A stretch of DNA of 35,567 bases from Caballeronia glebae (GTDB lineage: Bacteria; Pseudomonadota; Gammaproteobacteria; Burkholderiales; Burkholderiaceae), in contig NZ_FCOJ02000071.1 of NCBI RefSeq assembly GCF_001545035.1, positions 1 to 35,567 of the forward strand, in the 5' to 3' direction. Below are positions 7,856 through 15,560 of this stretch, one piece after another (position 1 is the stretch's first letter; the number at the start of each line of letters is the position of its first letter). The notes under the pieces are model-generated. The model was given only the letters and a program-made list of their open reading frames with translations. It had not been told where the DNA came from and searched no databases. The position numbers were made by a program, and so were the translations under genes.

Positions 7856-8773
7856 TCAGGCGAACGCTGTCTGCGTGTCGAAACTGAAACCCCGCGGCGC
7901 CGTTTTCGTATCTTCGAACGTGACGATTTCGTAAGCGTCTTCGGTCGCGAGCAATTCGCGCAGGAGCATGTTGTTCATCGCGTGGCCGCCCTTGTACGCC
8001 TTGTAGGAAGCCAGCAGCGGATGGCCGACCACGTACAGGTCGCCGATCGCGTCGAGCATCTTGTGCTTCACGAACTCGTCGTCGTAGCGCAGGCCGTCGT
8101 TGTTGAGGATGCGGTACTCGTCGAGCACGATCGCGTTGTCCATGCTGCCGCCGCGCGCGAGGCCCAGTTCACGCATCATCTCGACTTCGTGTGCGAAGCC
8201 GAACGTGCGGGCACGCGCAATCTCGCGCACATACGACGTGGTCGCGAAATCCACTTCCAGCGCCTGACCGGTCTTGTCGACGGCCGGATGGCGGAAATCG
8301 ATGGTAAAGCTCAGCTTGAAACCGAAGTACGGTTCGAGACGCGCGAACTTGTCGCCGTCGCGCACCTCGACGGGCTTCGTCACCTTGATGAACTGCTTCG
8401 GCGCGTTCTGCTCTTCGATACCCGCCGATTGAATCAGAAACACGAACGATGCCGCGCTGCCGTCCATGATGGGGATTTCCTCGGCGGTCACGTCGACATA
8501 CAAATTGTCAATGCCAAGGCCCGCGCACGCCGACATCAAGTGCTCGATGGTCGAAACGCGCGCGCCGTCCTTCTGCAGAACGGACGCGAGACGCGTGTCG
8601 CCGATCGACATCGCGGACGCGGGAATATCGACCGGCTCGGGCAGGTCGATACGCGAAAAGACGATGCCCGTGCCGATGGGCGCGGGTCGCAGGGTCAAGT
8701 TCACCTTGCGACCGGAATGGAGCCCGATCCCCACGGTTTTGACGACGGTCTTGATTGTTCGCTGCTTCAACAT
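7856..8773 (-). CDS. lpxC: UDP-3-O-acyl-N-acetylglucosamine deacetylase LpxC
   Basis: LpxC is the zinc deacetylase that removes the N-acetyl group of UDP-3-O-acyl-GlcNAc, the committed step of lipid A synthesis in the cytoplasm. All 305 residues are present. The active site is readable: E77-H78 in STIEHLM (general base and zinc ligand), H237 and D241 in VKHKMLDAIGD (zinc ligands), and H264 in KGGHAMNN (catalytic). The start ATG 8771-8773 gives the standard MLKQRTIKT N-terminus. The gene closes the dcw-linked minus-strand series: it follows the peroxiredoxin gene after 262 bases, has a TATAAT element upstream, and ends at a strong terminator shared with the convergent DUF721 gene. Confidence 0.97.
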   Translation of the reverse strand: MLKQRTIKTVVKTVGIGLHSGRKVNLTLRPAPIGTGIVFSRIDLPEPVDIPASAMSIGDTRLASVLQKDGARVSTIEHLMSACAGLGIDNLYVDVTAEEIPIMDGSAASFVFLIQSAGIEEQNAPKQFIKVTKPVEVRDGDKFARLEPYFGFKLSFTIDFRHPAVDKTGQALEVDFATTSYVREIARARTFGFAHEVEMMRELGLARGGSMDNAIVLDEYRILNNDGLRYDDEFVKHKMLDAIGDLYVVGHPLLASYKAYKGGHAMNNMLLRELLATEDAYEIVTFEDTKTAPRGFSFDTQTAFA

Positions 8774-8839
8774 GATGTTCTTTCCGATTTATGTTCCCCA
8801 TAGAGGAAATCAATCGTGCGTTAAATTCTAATAGGGCGA

Positions 8840-8845
8840 ATTATA
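8840..8845 (-). promoter_or_regulatory. Candidate -10 element of an lpxC promoter
   Basis: On the minus strand a perfect TATAAT lies 67 bases upstream of the lpxC ATG, predicting a leader of about 60 bases. The hexamer 17 bases upstream (AGGACG) does not resemble TTGACA, so only the -10 is supported. The surrounding A/T-rich patch stands out against the GC-rich background. Confidence 0.4.
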
Positions 8846-8930
8846 CTCCATTCGTCGCGCGCCGTCCTGATCCAGGTGGTATCAACTGTTTCCCTGTGTT
8901 ACGTCGCGGCGGCCAATCGTGAAGTAGAAC

Positions 8931-8971
8931 GGGCCGATGCCCGGAATGGAGGCGTTTCCGGTCATCGGCCC
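8931..8971. terminator. Strong inverted repeat between the peroxiredoxin gene and lpxC
   Basis: GGGCCGATG (8931-8939) pairs with CATCGGCCC (8963-8971). After a single mismatch (8940 against 8962) the stem continues as CCGGAA (8941-8946) with TTCCGG (8956-8961), leaving a 9-base loop: 15 of 16 pairs. It lies 65 bases beyond the peroxiredoxin stop. There is no T-tract in either direction (GTTCTACTT follows on the minus strand), so a terminator role for the peroxiredoxin gene is plausible but unproven. A processed or regulatory RNA element is an alternative. Confidence 0.5.
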
Positions 8972-9035
8972 CAAATTGCGGCTCAGTGCGAGGGCGCGTC
9001 GAGCGTTGCGCGCGGGCAACGCGGCGCCGCTGCAC

Positions 9036-9539
9036 TCAGCGCAACGCCGCCAGGATGCTTCGAGCGTCGCTGACTTCGAACTTGCCGGGCGCTTCGATAT
9101 TCAGCGTCTTGACCACGCCGTCGTCGATCACCATCGCGTAGCGCTGGGAACGAATTCCCATGCCACGCTCGGACAAATCCTGATCCAGTCCGAGTGCCTG
9201 AGTGAAACGCGCACTGCCGTCCGCGATCATCTTCACCTTGCCCGCGGTTTGAAGATCGCGTCCCCACGCGCTCATGACGAACGCGTCGTTGACGGAAACG
9301 CACCAGACTTCGTCGATCCCGGCAGCGGACAACTCCGCCGCCGCTTCGACGTAGCCGGGCACGTGTTTAGCGGAGCACGTCGGCGTGAACGCGCCCGGCA
9401 ATCCGAAGATCACCACGTGTTTGCCTGCGCACCGCTCGCGCACCGGGAACGCATTCGGTCCCACGGCGCAGCCCTCGGTCGCCTCGTCGATAAACTCGAA
9501 GAGACGCACGTCGGGCAACGTTTCACCCACTTTGATCAT
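9036..9539 (-). CDS. Peroxiredoxin, Prx5/thioredoxin-fold family
   Basis: This 167-residue thiol peroxidase of the Prx5 (redoxin) family reduces hydrogen peroxide or organic peroxides, usually with thioredoxin, glutaredoxin or glutathione as reductant. The peroxidatic cysteine is C55 in PGAFTPTCS, with the conserved T52-P53-T54 environment and a downstream arginine in GIRSQRYAM. C80 in VWCVSVNDAFVMSAW is a candidate second cysteine. No signal peptide is visible, so it is cytoplasmic. The start at ATG 9537-9539 is supported by an AAGGA element about 8 bases upstream and by the family N-terminus MIKVGETLPD; the frame stays open upstream but without family similarity. It sits between ftsZ and lpxC on the same strand, separated by 287 and 262 bases. 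Confidence 0.9.
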   Translation of the reverse strand: MIKVGETLPDVRLFEFIDEATEGCAVGPNAFPVRERCAGKHVVIFGLPGAFTPTCSAKHVPGYVEAAAELSAAGIDEVWCVSVNDAFVMSAWGRDLQTAGKVKMIADGSARFTQALGLDQDLSERGMGIRSQRYAMVIDDGVVKTLNIEAPGKFEVSDARSILAALR

Positions 9540-9826
9540 GCTCGGTCCTTCCCTCGTCAGTGCTCGCGGACATCCTCGCGATTGCATCGTCCCGCGATCT
9601 TGCCGTTCGTCATGCGGCAACTTCGGCTTCAATCTGCCTTCCCAGGCGTTGGGGGCAAATTCGTGGGGGTCGGCTGGCCACGGCCCGGCGTCCATTTTGC
9701 ATCAGGACGCGGCCTTGGACAGTCGCCCCACGCGAAGCCTGCATCGTCCGCTTCGGACGTTCAGCGCCTGCACGCGGTGAGCTGCATCGTCATAGCTAAT
9801 TCAGCAGCAAATGACGTGCGCTTCGC
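9540..9826. other. Intergenic region between ftsZ and the peroxiredoxin gene
   Basis: No gene is supported here. Two inverted repeats are visible. GCGTCC (9688-9693) pairs with GGACGC (9705-9710), extendable by an outer GGCC/GGCC pairing across a 2-base bulge. CGTCCG (9745-9750) pairs with CGGACG (9754-9759) around a 3-base loop. Neither has a T-tract. They could attenuate or end ftsZ transcription on the minus strand. The Shine-Dalgarno sequence of the peroxiredoxin gene lies at the left end. Confidence 0.4.
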
Positions 9827-11035
9827 TCAGTCCGCCTGCTTGCGCAGGAACGCCGGAATGTCGTACGTATCGACGCCCTTTTCCTGCAGCGCCTGCACAT
9901 GCGATGCCGCCGTTTCACGCGTCGAGCGCCATACTGCCGGCGTTTCGAGCTGACCGTAGTCCGTCGTCGACTGACCGTGCTGCGAACCGTACGTGTTGTG
10001 CGAAGCCTGATGACCGTGCGAGATCGGCTGGTTGTCGGTGCCCGTGCGCAGGAGCGTCATCGGCGCTTGCTGCTGCTTCTTCGCCGCGCGGCCCAGACCC
10101 GTTGCCACCACCGTCACGCGCAGTGCGTCGCCCATCGCGTCGTCGTACACCGCGCCGAAGATCACCGTTGCATCGTCAGCCGCGTAGGACTTGATCGTGT
10201 TCATGACTTCGCGCGTTTCCGACAGACGCAGCGAACGGCTCGACGTGATGTTCACCAGCACGCCACGCGCACCCGACAAATCTACGCCTTCCAGGAGCGG
10301 GCTCGCGACAGCCTGTTCCGCGGCGAGACGCGCGCGATCGACGCCGGCGACAGTCGCCGTGCCCATCATCGCCTTGCCTTGCTCGCCCATCACCGTCTTC
10401 ACGTCTTCGAAGTCGACGTTCACGAGGCCATCGACATTGATTATTTCGGCGATACCTGCGACAGCGTTGTTCAGCACGTCGTCCGCGCACTGGAAGCACT
10501 TGTCCATCTCGGCGTCATCGCCCATCACCTCGAACAGCTTGTCGTTGAGCACGACGATCAGCGAGTCGACGTGATCCTCCAGTTGCTGCGAGCCGGCTTC
10601 CGCGACGCGCATGCGGCGGCCGCCTTCGAACTCGAACGGCTTGCTCACGACGCCAACGGTGAGAATGCCCATTTCCTTGGCGATCTGCGCGACCACCGGC
10701 GCCGCGCCCGTGCCCGTGCCGCCGCCCATGCCCGCGGTGATGAACACCATGTGCGCGCCGCGCAGCGCATCGGCGATACGCTCGCGCGCGTCTTCCGCCG
10801 CTTCCTTGCCCTTTTCCGGTTTCGCGCCCGCGCCGAGACCCGACATACCCAGTTGCAGCACCGCCGACGCACGCGAACGAGCGAGCGCTTGCGCGTCCGT
10901 GTTCATCACGATGAAGTCGACGCCCTGCACGCCGCGGTTGATCATGTGCTGAACCGCGTTGCCGCCAGCACCACCAACGCCCACGACCTTAATAATCGTC
11001 CCGTTGGTTTCCGTTTCCAGCATTTCGAAATCCAT
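9827..11035 (-). CDS. ftsZ: Cell division GTPase FtsZ
   Basis: FtsZ is the tubulin homologue that polymerises with GTP at midcell into the Z ring and recruits the divisome. The 402-residue protein shows the N-terminal VVGVGGAGGNAV nucleotide-binding loop (residues 18-28), the tubulin signature GGGTGTG (104-110), the T7-loop NVDFEDV segment, a variable low-complexity linker rich in Q, H, S and T, and the C-terminal peptide DIPAFLRKQAD that binds FtsA, ZapD and other partners. A GGAGG ribosome-binding site lies just before the ATG at 11033-11035. It is the last gene of the cluster and follows ftsA after 109 bases, a larger gap than most others, which leaves room for an extra promoter or mRNA processing site. 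Confidence 0.98.
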   Translation of the reverse strand: MDFEMLETETNGTIIKVVGVGGAGGNAVQHMINRGVQGVDFIVMNTDAQALARSRASAVLQLGMSGLGAGAKPEKGKEAAEDARERIADALRGAHMVFITAGMGGGTGTGAAPVVAQIAKEMGILTVGVVSKPFEFEGGRRMRVAEAGSQQLEDHVDSLIVVLNDKLFEVMGDDAEMDKCFQCADDVLNNAVAGIAEIINVDGLVNVDFEDVKTVMGEQGKAMMGTATVAGVDRARLAAEQAVASPLLEGVDLSGARGVLVNITSSRSLRLSETREVMNTIKSYAADDATVIFGAVYDDAMGDALRVTVVATGLGRAAKKQQQAPMTLLRTGTDNQPISHGHQASHNTYGSQHGQSTTDYGQLETPAVWRSTRETAASHVQALQEKGVDTYDIPAFLRKQAD

Positions 11036-11144
11036 GTTGCCTCCGTCAAGAATGAAAATCGGCGTTATTCGGCGAGAGATCGGGCAACCCCTCGTCGCGC
11101 ACCAGCCGCCGGTACCAGCGCGTATTCTTTTTGTTGCTTGTTGC

Positions 11145-12377
11145 TTAAAAGTTCCCGAGGAACCAGTCCTTCATCCGCGAGAACACTTGTCCCATCGAGC
11201 CGCTCTGCACCGCGACCTTGCGGCCGCGCATGCGTTGCGAGCGTCCTTCGGCGAGCAGGCCCATTGCGGTCGAGTAGCGCGGATTGCGCACGACATCGGC
11301 GAGACCGCCCGCGTATTCCGGCACGCCGATGCGCACCGGCTTCAGGAAGATGTCTTCACCGAGCTCGACCATGCCGGGCATCATCGCCGCGCCGCCGGTC
11401 AGCACGACGCCGCTCGACAGCAATTCTTCATAACCCGACTCGCGCACGACCTGCTGCACCAGCGAGAACAACTCTTCGACACGCGGCTCGACCACCGCCG
11501 CCAGCGCCTGCCGCGACAGCGTGCGCGGACCGCGTTCGCCGAGACCCGGCACTTCGATCATTTCGTCCGGATCGGCGAGCGCCTGCTTCGCGATGCCGTA
11601 GCTCACCTTGATGTCTTCCGCGTCGGGCGTCGGCGTGCGCAGCGCCATCGCGACGTCGCTCGTGATCTGATCGCCCGCGATCGGGATCACGGCCGTGTGA
11701 CGGATCGCGCCTTCGCTGAAGATGGCGATGTCCGTCGTGCCGCCGCCGATATCGACAAGCACCACGCCCAGCTCCTTCTCGTCCTCGGTCAGCACCGCCA
11801 GCGACGAGGCGAGCGGTTGCAAAATGAGGTCGTTCACTTCGAGCCCGCAACGGCGCACGCACTTCACGATGTTCTGTGCCGCGCTCACCGCGCCCGTCAC
11901 GATGTGCACCTTCACTTCGAGGCGGATGCCGCTCATGCCGATCGGCTCGCGCACATCTTCCTGCCCGTCGATGATGAATTCCTGCGTCAGGATGTGCAGC
12001 ACCTGCTGATCGGTCGGAATGTTGATCGCCTTGGCCGTCTCGATCACGCGCGCGACGTCCGTCTGCGTGACTTCCTTGTCCTTGATCGCGACCATGCCGC
12101 TCGAATTGAAGCTGCGGATATGGCTGCCCGCAATTCCGGTGAATACGTTCGTGATCTTGCAATCCGCCATCAGTTCGGCTTCTTCGAGCGCGCGCTGGAT
12201 GGATTGCACCGTGGCCTCGATATTGACCACGACGCCCTTCTTCAACCCCTTCGAGTCGCTCTGACCGAGTCCGATCACCTCGTAGTGGCCTTCGCCCTTA
12301 AGTTCGGCGACGATCGCGACCACCTTCGACGTTCCGATGTCGAGGGAAACCAGCAGGTCTTTGTAGTCTTTGCTCAT
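11145..12377 (-). CDS. ftsA: Cell division protein FtsA
   Basis: FtsA is the actin-fold ATPase that tethers FtsZ filaments to the inner membrane and activates septal synthesis. Its 410 residues include the phosphate-1 loop LLVSLDIGTSKV near the N-terminus, a second phosphate loop around VVLVDIGGGTTDIAIF, the adenosine motif VLTGGAAMMPGM, and a C-terminal amphipathic membrane-targeting helix in FSRMKDWFLGNF. The gene lies between ftsQ (27 bases upstream) and ftsZ, the conserved ftsQAZ order. A 7-base tandem duplication (TTGTTGC twice, 11131-11144) directly follows the stop codon, a small oddity with no evident role. Confidence 0.97.
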   Translation of the reverse strand: MSKDYKDLLVSLDIGTSKVVAIVAELKGEGHYEVIGLGQSDSKGLKKGVVVNIEATVQSIQRALEEAELMADCKITNVFTGIAGSHIRSFNSSGMVAIKDKEVTQTDVARVIETAKAINIPTDQQVLHILTQEFIIDGQEDVREPIGMSGIRLEVKVHIVTGAVSAAQNIVKCVRRCGLEVNDLILQPLASSLAVLTEDEKELGVVLVDIGGGTTDIAIFSEGAIRHTAVIPIAGDQITSDVAMALRTPTPDAEDIKVSYGIAKQALADPDEMIEVPGLGERGPRTLSRQALAAVVEPRVEELFSLVQQVVRESGYEELLSSGVVLTGGAAMMPGMVELGEDIFLKPVRIGVPEYAGGLADVVRNPRYSTAMGLLAEGRSQRMRGRKVAVQSGSMGQVFSRMKDWFLGNF

Positions 12378-12404
12378 AGCGTGCTCATTGCCCGTGATGT
12401 CTGC

Positions 12405-13157
12405 TTACTTCTTGGCCTTGTCGGTATCGTTGATGAAGCGCATGTTCGCGGCTCGTATGGCAAAGCCGTTCGGGTACCGCAAATCCGCATATTCAATGTC
12501 CTTCCCCCAACGCCCCGTGACGGACGACCACGACGCGACGAAACGCTTGCAACGGTCGTTCAGCGTGTCCTGGTTACGCTCGCGGCCGAGTTCGACTTGC
12601 GTGCCGTTCGAAAGCTTGACTGTCCACGCGAAGCGCGGCGACAGCGTGACTTCTTCGGGCTTCGCGTCGATCGGCGCGAACCACTTTTGAAAATCGTGAT
12701 ACCGCGCGACCACTTCCTTCGCCGTGCCCTCGGGACCATCGAACGCGGGAAGGTCATCGTCGAGCTCGCCCTGGTTCGCGGTGAAGAGATCGCCGTCGAC
12801 GCTCACCAGTTGATCGTTGCCCCACGTGCCGAGCGGCTTGAATTCCTCCAGCGTCACCGCGAGCGCGTTCGGCCACACGCGCCGCACGCTCGCGTGGCGC
12901 ACCCACGGCACCTGCTCGAACGCCGCGCGCGCCGCATCCAGATCGACGGTGAAGTAATTGCCCTTCAAACGACCGACCACGCTCGCCCGCACGACCGGCG
13001 AACTGACGTGCGTCGTGTCTCCATCGATCTGAATTTCGCGCAGGCGAAACTCGGGACGCTGGATCGCCCAGTACCCCGCGGCGGCCAGAAGCAGCAGCAC
13101 GAGCACGACGTGCAGCGCATTGGCGGCGAGGTTGAGTTGGCGAACGTTGTTCCACAT
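12405..13157 (-). CDS. ftsQ: Cell division protein FtsQ
   Basis: FtsQ is a bitopic inner-membrane protein that joins FtsB and FtsL to link early and late divisome proteins. The 250-residue product has a short cytoplasmic N-terminus, one transmembrane helix at about residues 13-31 (ALHVVLVLLLLAAAGYW), a POTRA domain from about residue 36 to 105 (FRLREIQIDGDTTHVSS onward) and the periplasmic beta domain with VPWVRHASVRRVWPNALAV and VSVDGDLF. It ends in a lysine-rich tail. Spacing is 35 bases after ddlB and 27 before ftsA. The order ddlB-ftsQ-ftsA-ftsZ matches other proteobacteria. Confidence 0.96.
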   Translation of the reverse strand: MWNNVRQLNLAANALHVVLVLLLLAAAGYWAIQRPEFRLREIQIDGDTTHVSSPVVRASVVGRLKGNYFTVDLDAARAAFEQVPWVRHASVRRVWPNALAVTLEEFKPLGTWGNDQLVSVDGDLFTANQGELDDDLPAFDGPEGTAKEVVARYHDFQKWFAPIDAKPEEVTLSPRFAWTVKLSNGTQVELGRERNQDTLNDRCKRFVASWSSVTGRWGKDIEYADLRYPNGFAIRAANMRFINDTDKAKK

Positions 13158-13192
13158 GGTTTCGCTTATTTCGTGTCCTGTGTGTGATCGAC

Positions 13193-14158
13193 CTAATTCT
13201 TCAGCGTGAGCGACAGCACCTTCACGACGAGATCCTTGTAGCTGATGCCGACCGCGCGCGCGGCCTTCGGCGGCAGCGAGTGGTCCGTCATGCCGGGCGC
13301 CGTGTTCACTTCGAGGAAGTACGGGTTGCCGTCCGAGTCAAGCATGAAGTCGGCGCGGCCCCAGTCGGTGCAGCCGAGAATCTCGAACGAGCGCTTGGTC
13401 AACTGCTTCATGCGCGTTTCTTCGGCTTCGGTCAGGCCGCACGGAATCAGATACTGCGTGTCGTCGGCGACGTACTTCGCGTGGTAGTCGTAAAACTCGC
13501 CCGCCGGCACGATCTTGATGACCGGCAAGTCGAGATCGCCCGCGATGCAGCAGGTGAATTCGCCGCCGCCCTCGATGCTCTTCTCGACGATCACGATCTT
13601 GTCGTAATGCGCCGCTTCTTCGAGCGCGGGCACGAGCGTTTCCGCGCTCTTCACCTTGATGACGGCGACGCTCGATCCTTCGCTCGCCGGCTTCACGAAG
13701 AGCGGCAGCCCGAGCTTCGCGACGATGTCCTGCGCGCGCGCCGCGTAGTCTTCGCCGCGAAAGACGGTTTCGAACGGCGGCGTTGGAATGCCGGTTTGCT
13801 GCCACACGAGTTTCGTGCGCAGCTTGTCCATGCCGAGCGCCGAACCGAGCACGCCGCTGCCCGTGTAACGGATGCCGTAGAAGTCGAGCGCGCCTTGCAG
13901 TTGCCCGTTCTCGCCGTAACCGCCATGCAGCGCGATGAACGCGCGCACGAAGCCCTGCGCCTTCAGATCCGAAAGCGGATGTCGCGCCGGATCGAACGGA
14001 TGCGCGTCGATTCCCGCGTCGCGCAGGCCTTCGAGCACGAGACGCCCGGAGTTGAGCGAAACCTCGCGTTCGGCGGAATTTCCACCGAGCAGCACCGCGA
14101 CTTTGCCGAAGACCTTCGGATCGATTTGATTCACTTGATTACTCGTTACGTCTGTCAT
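13193..14158 (-). CDS. ddlB: D-alanine--D-alanine ligase
   Basis: Ddl joins two D-alanines with ATP in the cytoplasm, supplying the dipeptide that MurF adds to the peptidoglycan precursor. This 321-residue ATP-grasp enzyme shows VAVLLGGNSAEREVSLNSG (about residues 19-37), the FIALHGGYGENG signature, the ATP-binding LPLFVKPASEGSSVAVIKV, and the metal-binding end YFLEVNTAPGMTDHSL. Its start (ATG 14156-14158) is one base after the murC stop, so translation is probably coupled. The position between murC and ftsQ is the classical ddlB location. Sensitivity to D-cycloserine is expected for the family but not tested here. Confidence 0.97.
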   Translation of the reverse strand: MTDVTSNQVNQIDPKVFGKVAVLLGGNSAEREVSLNSGRLVLEGLRDAGIDAHPFDPARHPLSDLKAQGFVRAFIALHGGYGENGQLQGALDFYGIRYTGSGVLGSALGMDKLRTKLVWQQTGIPTPPFETVFRGEDYAARAQDIVAKLGLPLFVKPASEGSSVAVIKVKSAETLVPALEEAAHYDKIVIVEKSIEGGGEFTCCIAGDLDLPVIKIVPAGEFYDYHAKYVADDTQYLIPCGLTEAEETRMKQLTKRSFEILGCTDWGRADFMLDSDGNPYFLEVNTAPGMTDHSLPPKAARAVGISYKDLVVKVLSLTLKN

Positions 14159-14159
14159 T

Positions 14160-15560
14160 TCAGTTCTGGCCGTTCGCCACGTTGACCAGCTTTCCGCACA
14201 CGCCGCCGATGGAACCCGCGCCCATCGCGATCACCACGTCGCCGTTGCGCGCGATGGTCGTCACCGCGTCGGGCACTTCGTCGATCGTCTCGACGAACAC
14301 CGGCTCGACCTTGCCCGCGACGCGAATCGCACGCGCCAGCGCGCGGCCGTCGGCGGCCACGATGGGCGCTTCGCCTGCCGCGTAGACATCGGTGAGCACG
14401 AGGGCGTCGACCGTCGACAGCACTCGCACGAAATCTTCGAAGCAATCGCGCGTGCGCGTATAGCGATGCGGCTGAAACGCAAGCACGAGACGCCGGCCGG
14501 GAAAGGCGCCGCGCGCCGCCGCAACCGTCGCGGCCATTTCGACCGGGTGATGCCCGTAGTCGTCGATCAGCGTGTACGCGCCTTCGCCGTTGCTCGTGCT
14601 CACTTCGCCGTAACGCTGGAAACGCCGGCCCACACCGTTGAATTCGGCGAGCGCACGCTGGATATCGGCATCCGCGACTTCAAGTTCAGTCGCAATCGCG
14701 ATCGCGGCGAGCGCGTTCTGCACGTTGTGCGTGCCCGGCAAGTTCAGCACGATGTCGAGCGGCGGCGCGTCCTCGCGCAGCGTCGTGAAGTGCATGCGCC
14801 CGCTCCTCGGCTCGACGTTCACCGCGCGCACCTGCGCTTCCGCGCCGAGGCCATAGCGGATGATCGGCTTCGACACGAACGGCAGAATCTCGCGCACGTT
14901 CGGATCGTCGACGCACAGCACCGCGATGCCGTAGAACGGCAATCGGTGCGTGAACTCGATGAACGCCTGTTTCAGCCGCGCGAAGTCGTGGCCGTAGGTG
15001 TCCATGTGATCGGCGTCGATGTTCGTGATGACTTCGATCACCGGGAACAGGTTGAGGAACGACGCATCGGACTCGTCGGCTTCCGCGACGATGAAATCGC
15101 CCGTGCCGAGACGCGCGTTCGCGCCCGCGCTGTTGAGGCGCCCGCCGATCACGAAGGTCGGATCGAGCCCGCCCGCCGCAAGCACGCTCGCGACGAGCGA
15201 AGTCGTCGTGGTCTTGCCGTGCGTGCCGGCGATCGCGATGCCCTGCTTCAGGCGCATGAGTTCCGCGAGCATCACGGCGCGCGGCACGATCGGCACGCGA
15301 CGATGGCGCGCGGCGAGCACTTCCGGATTGTTCGAACGCACGGCAGTCGAGACGACGACCGCATTCGCGCCTTCGATGTTCTGTTCGTGATGACCGATCT
15401 CGACCCGCGCGCCGAGTGCGCGCAGCCGCTCGGTGACCGCGCCGTTGGAGAGATCCGAGCCGCTCACGTGATAGCCGAGATTGAGCAGCACTTCGGCGAT
15501 GCCGCTCATGCCCGCGCCGCCGATCCCGACGAAATGAATGTGCTTGACGATATGTTTCAT
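14160..15560 (-). CDS. murC: UDP-N-acetylmuramate--L-alanine ligase MurC
   Basis: MurC adds L-alanine to UDP-MurNAc, the first of the ATP-dependent Mur ligase steps. The 466-residue enzyme has the N-terminal Rossmann loop FVGIGGAGMSGIAEVL (residues 10-25), the central P-loop GTHGKTTT (111-118), the DADHMDTYG motif and the C-terminal DDYGHHPVE motif. Length fits the family. Its ATG directly abuts the murG stop codon with no spacer, and the ddlB start is one base past its own stop, so murG, murC and ddlB are likely translated in a coupled way. Confidence 0.98.
   Translation of the reverse strand: MKHIVKHIHFVGIGGAGMSGIAEVLLNLGYHVSGSDLSNGAVTERLRALGARVEIGHHEQNIEGANAVVVSTAVRSNNPEVLAARHRRVPIVPRAVMLAELMRLKQGIAIAGTHGKTTTTSLVASVLAAGGLDPTFVIGGRLNSAGANARLGTGDFIVAEADESDASFLNLFPVIEVITNIDADHMDTYGHDFARLKQAFIEFTHRLPFYGIAVLCVDDPNVREILPFVSKPIIRYGLGAEAQVRAVNVEPRSGRMHFTTLREDAPPLDIVLNLPGTHNVQNALAAIAIATELEVADADIQRALAEFNGVGRRFQRYGEVSTSNGEGAYTLIDDYGHHPVEMAATVAAARGAFPGRRLVLAFQPHRYTRTRDCFEDFVRVLSTVDALVLTDVYAAGEAPIVAADGRALARAIRVAGKVEPVFVETIDEVPDAVTTIARNGDVVIAMGAGSIGGVCGKLVNVANGQN

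Noticed and set aside
9540..9695. Longer peroxiredoxin start (52 extra residues)
   Set aside because: No family similarity in the extension, and the internal ATG has a good ribosome-binding site and the family N-terminus.
11131..11144. Tandem duplication TTGTTGC TTGTTGC after the ftsA stop
   Set aside because: Only two 7-base copies, no promoter or protein-binding pattern recognised; likely chance or slippage.
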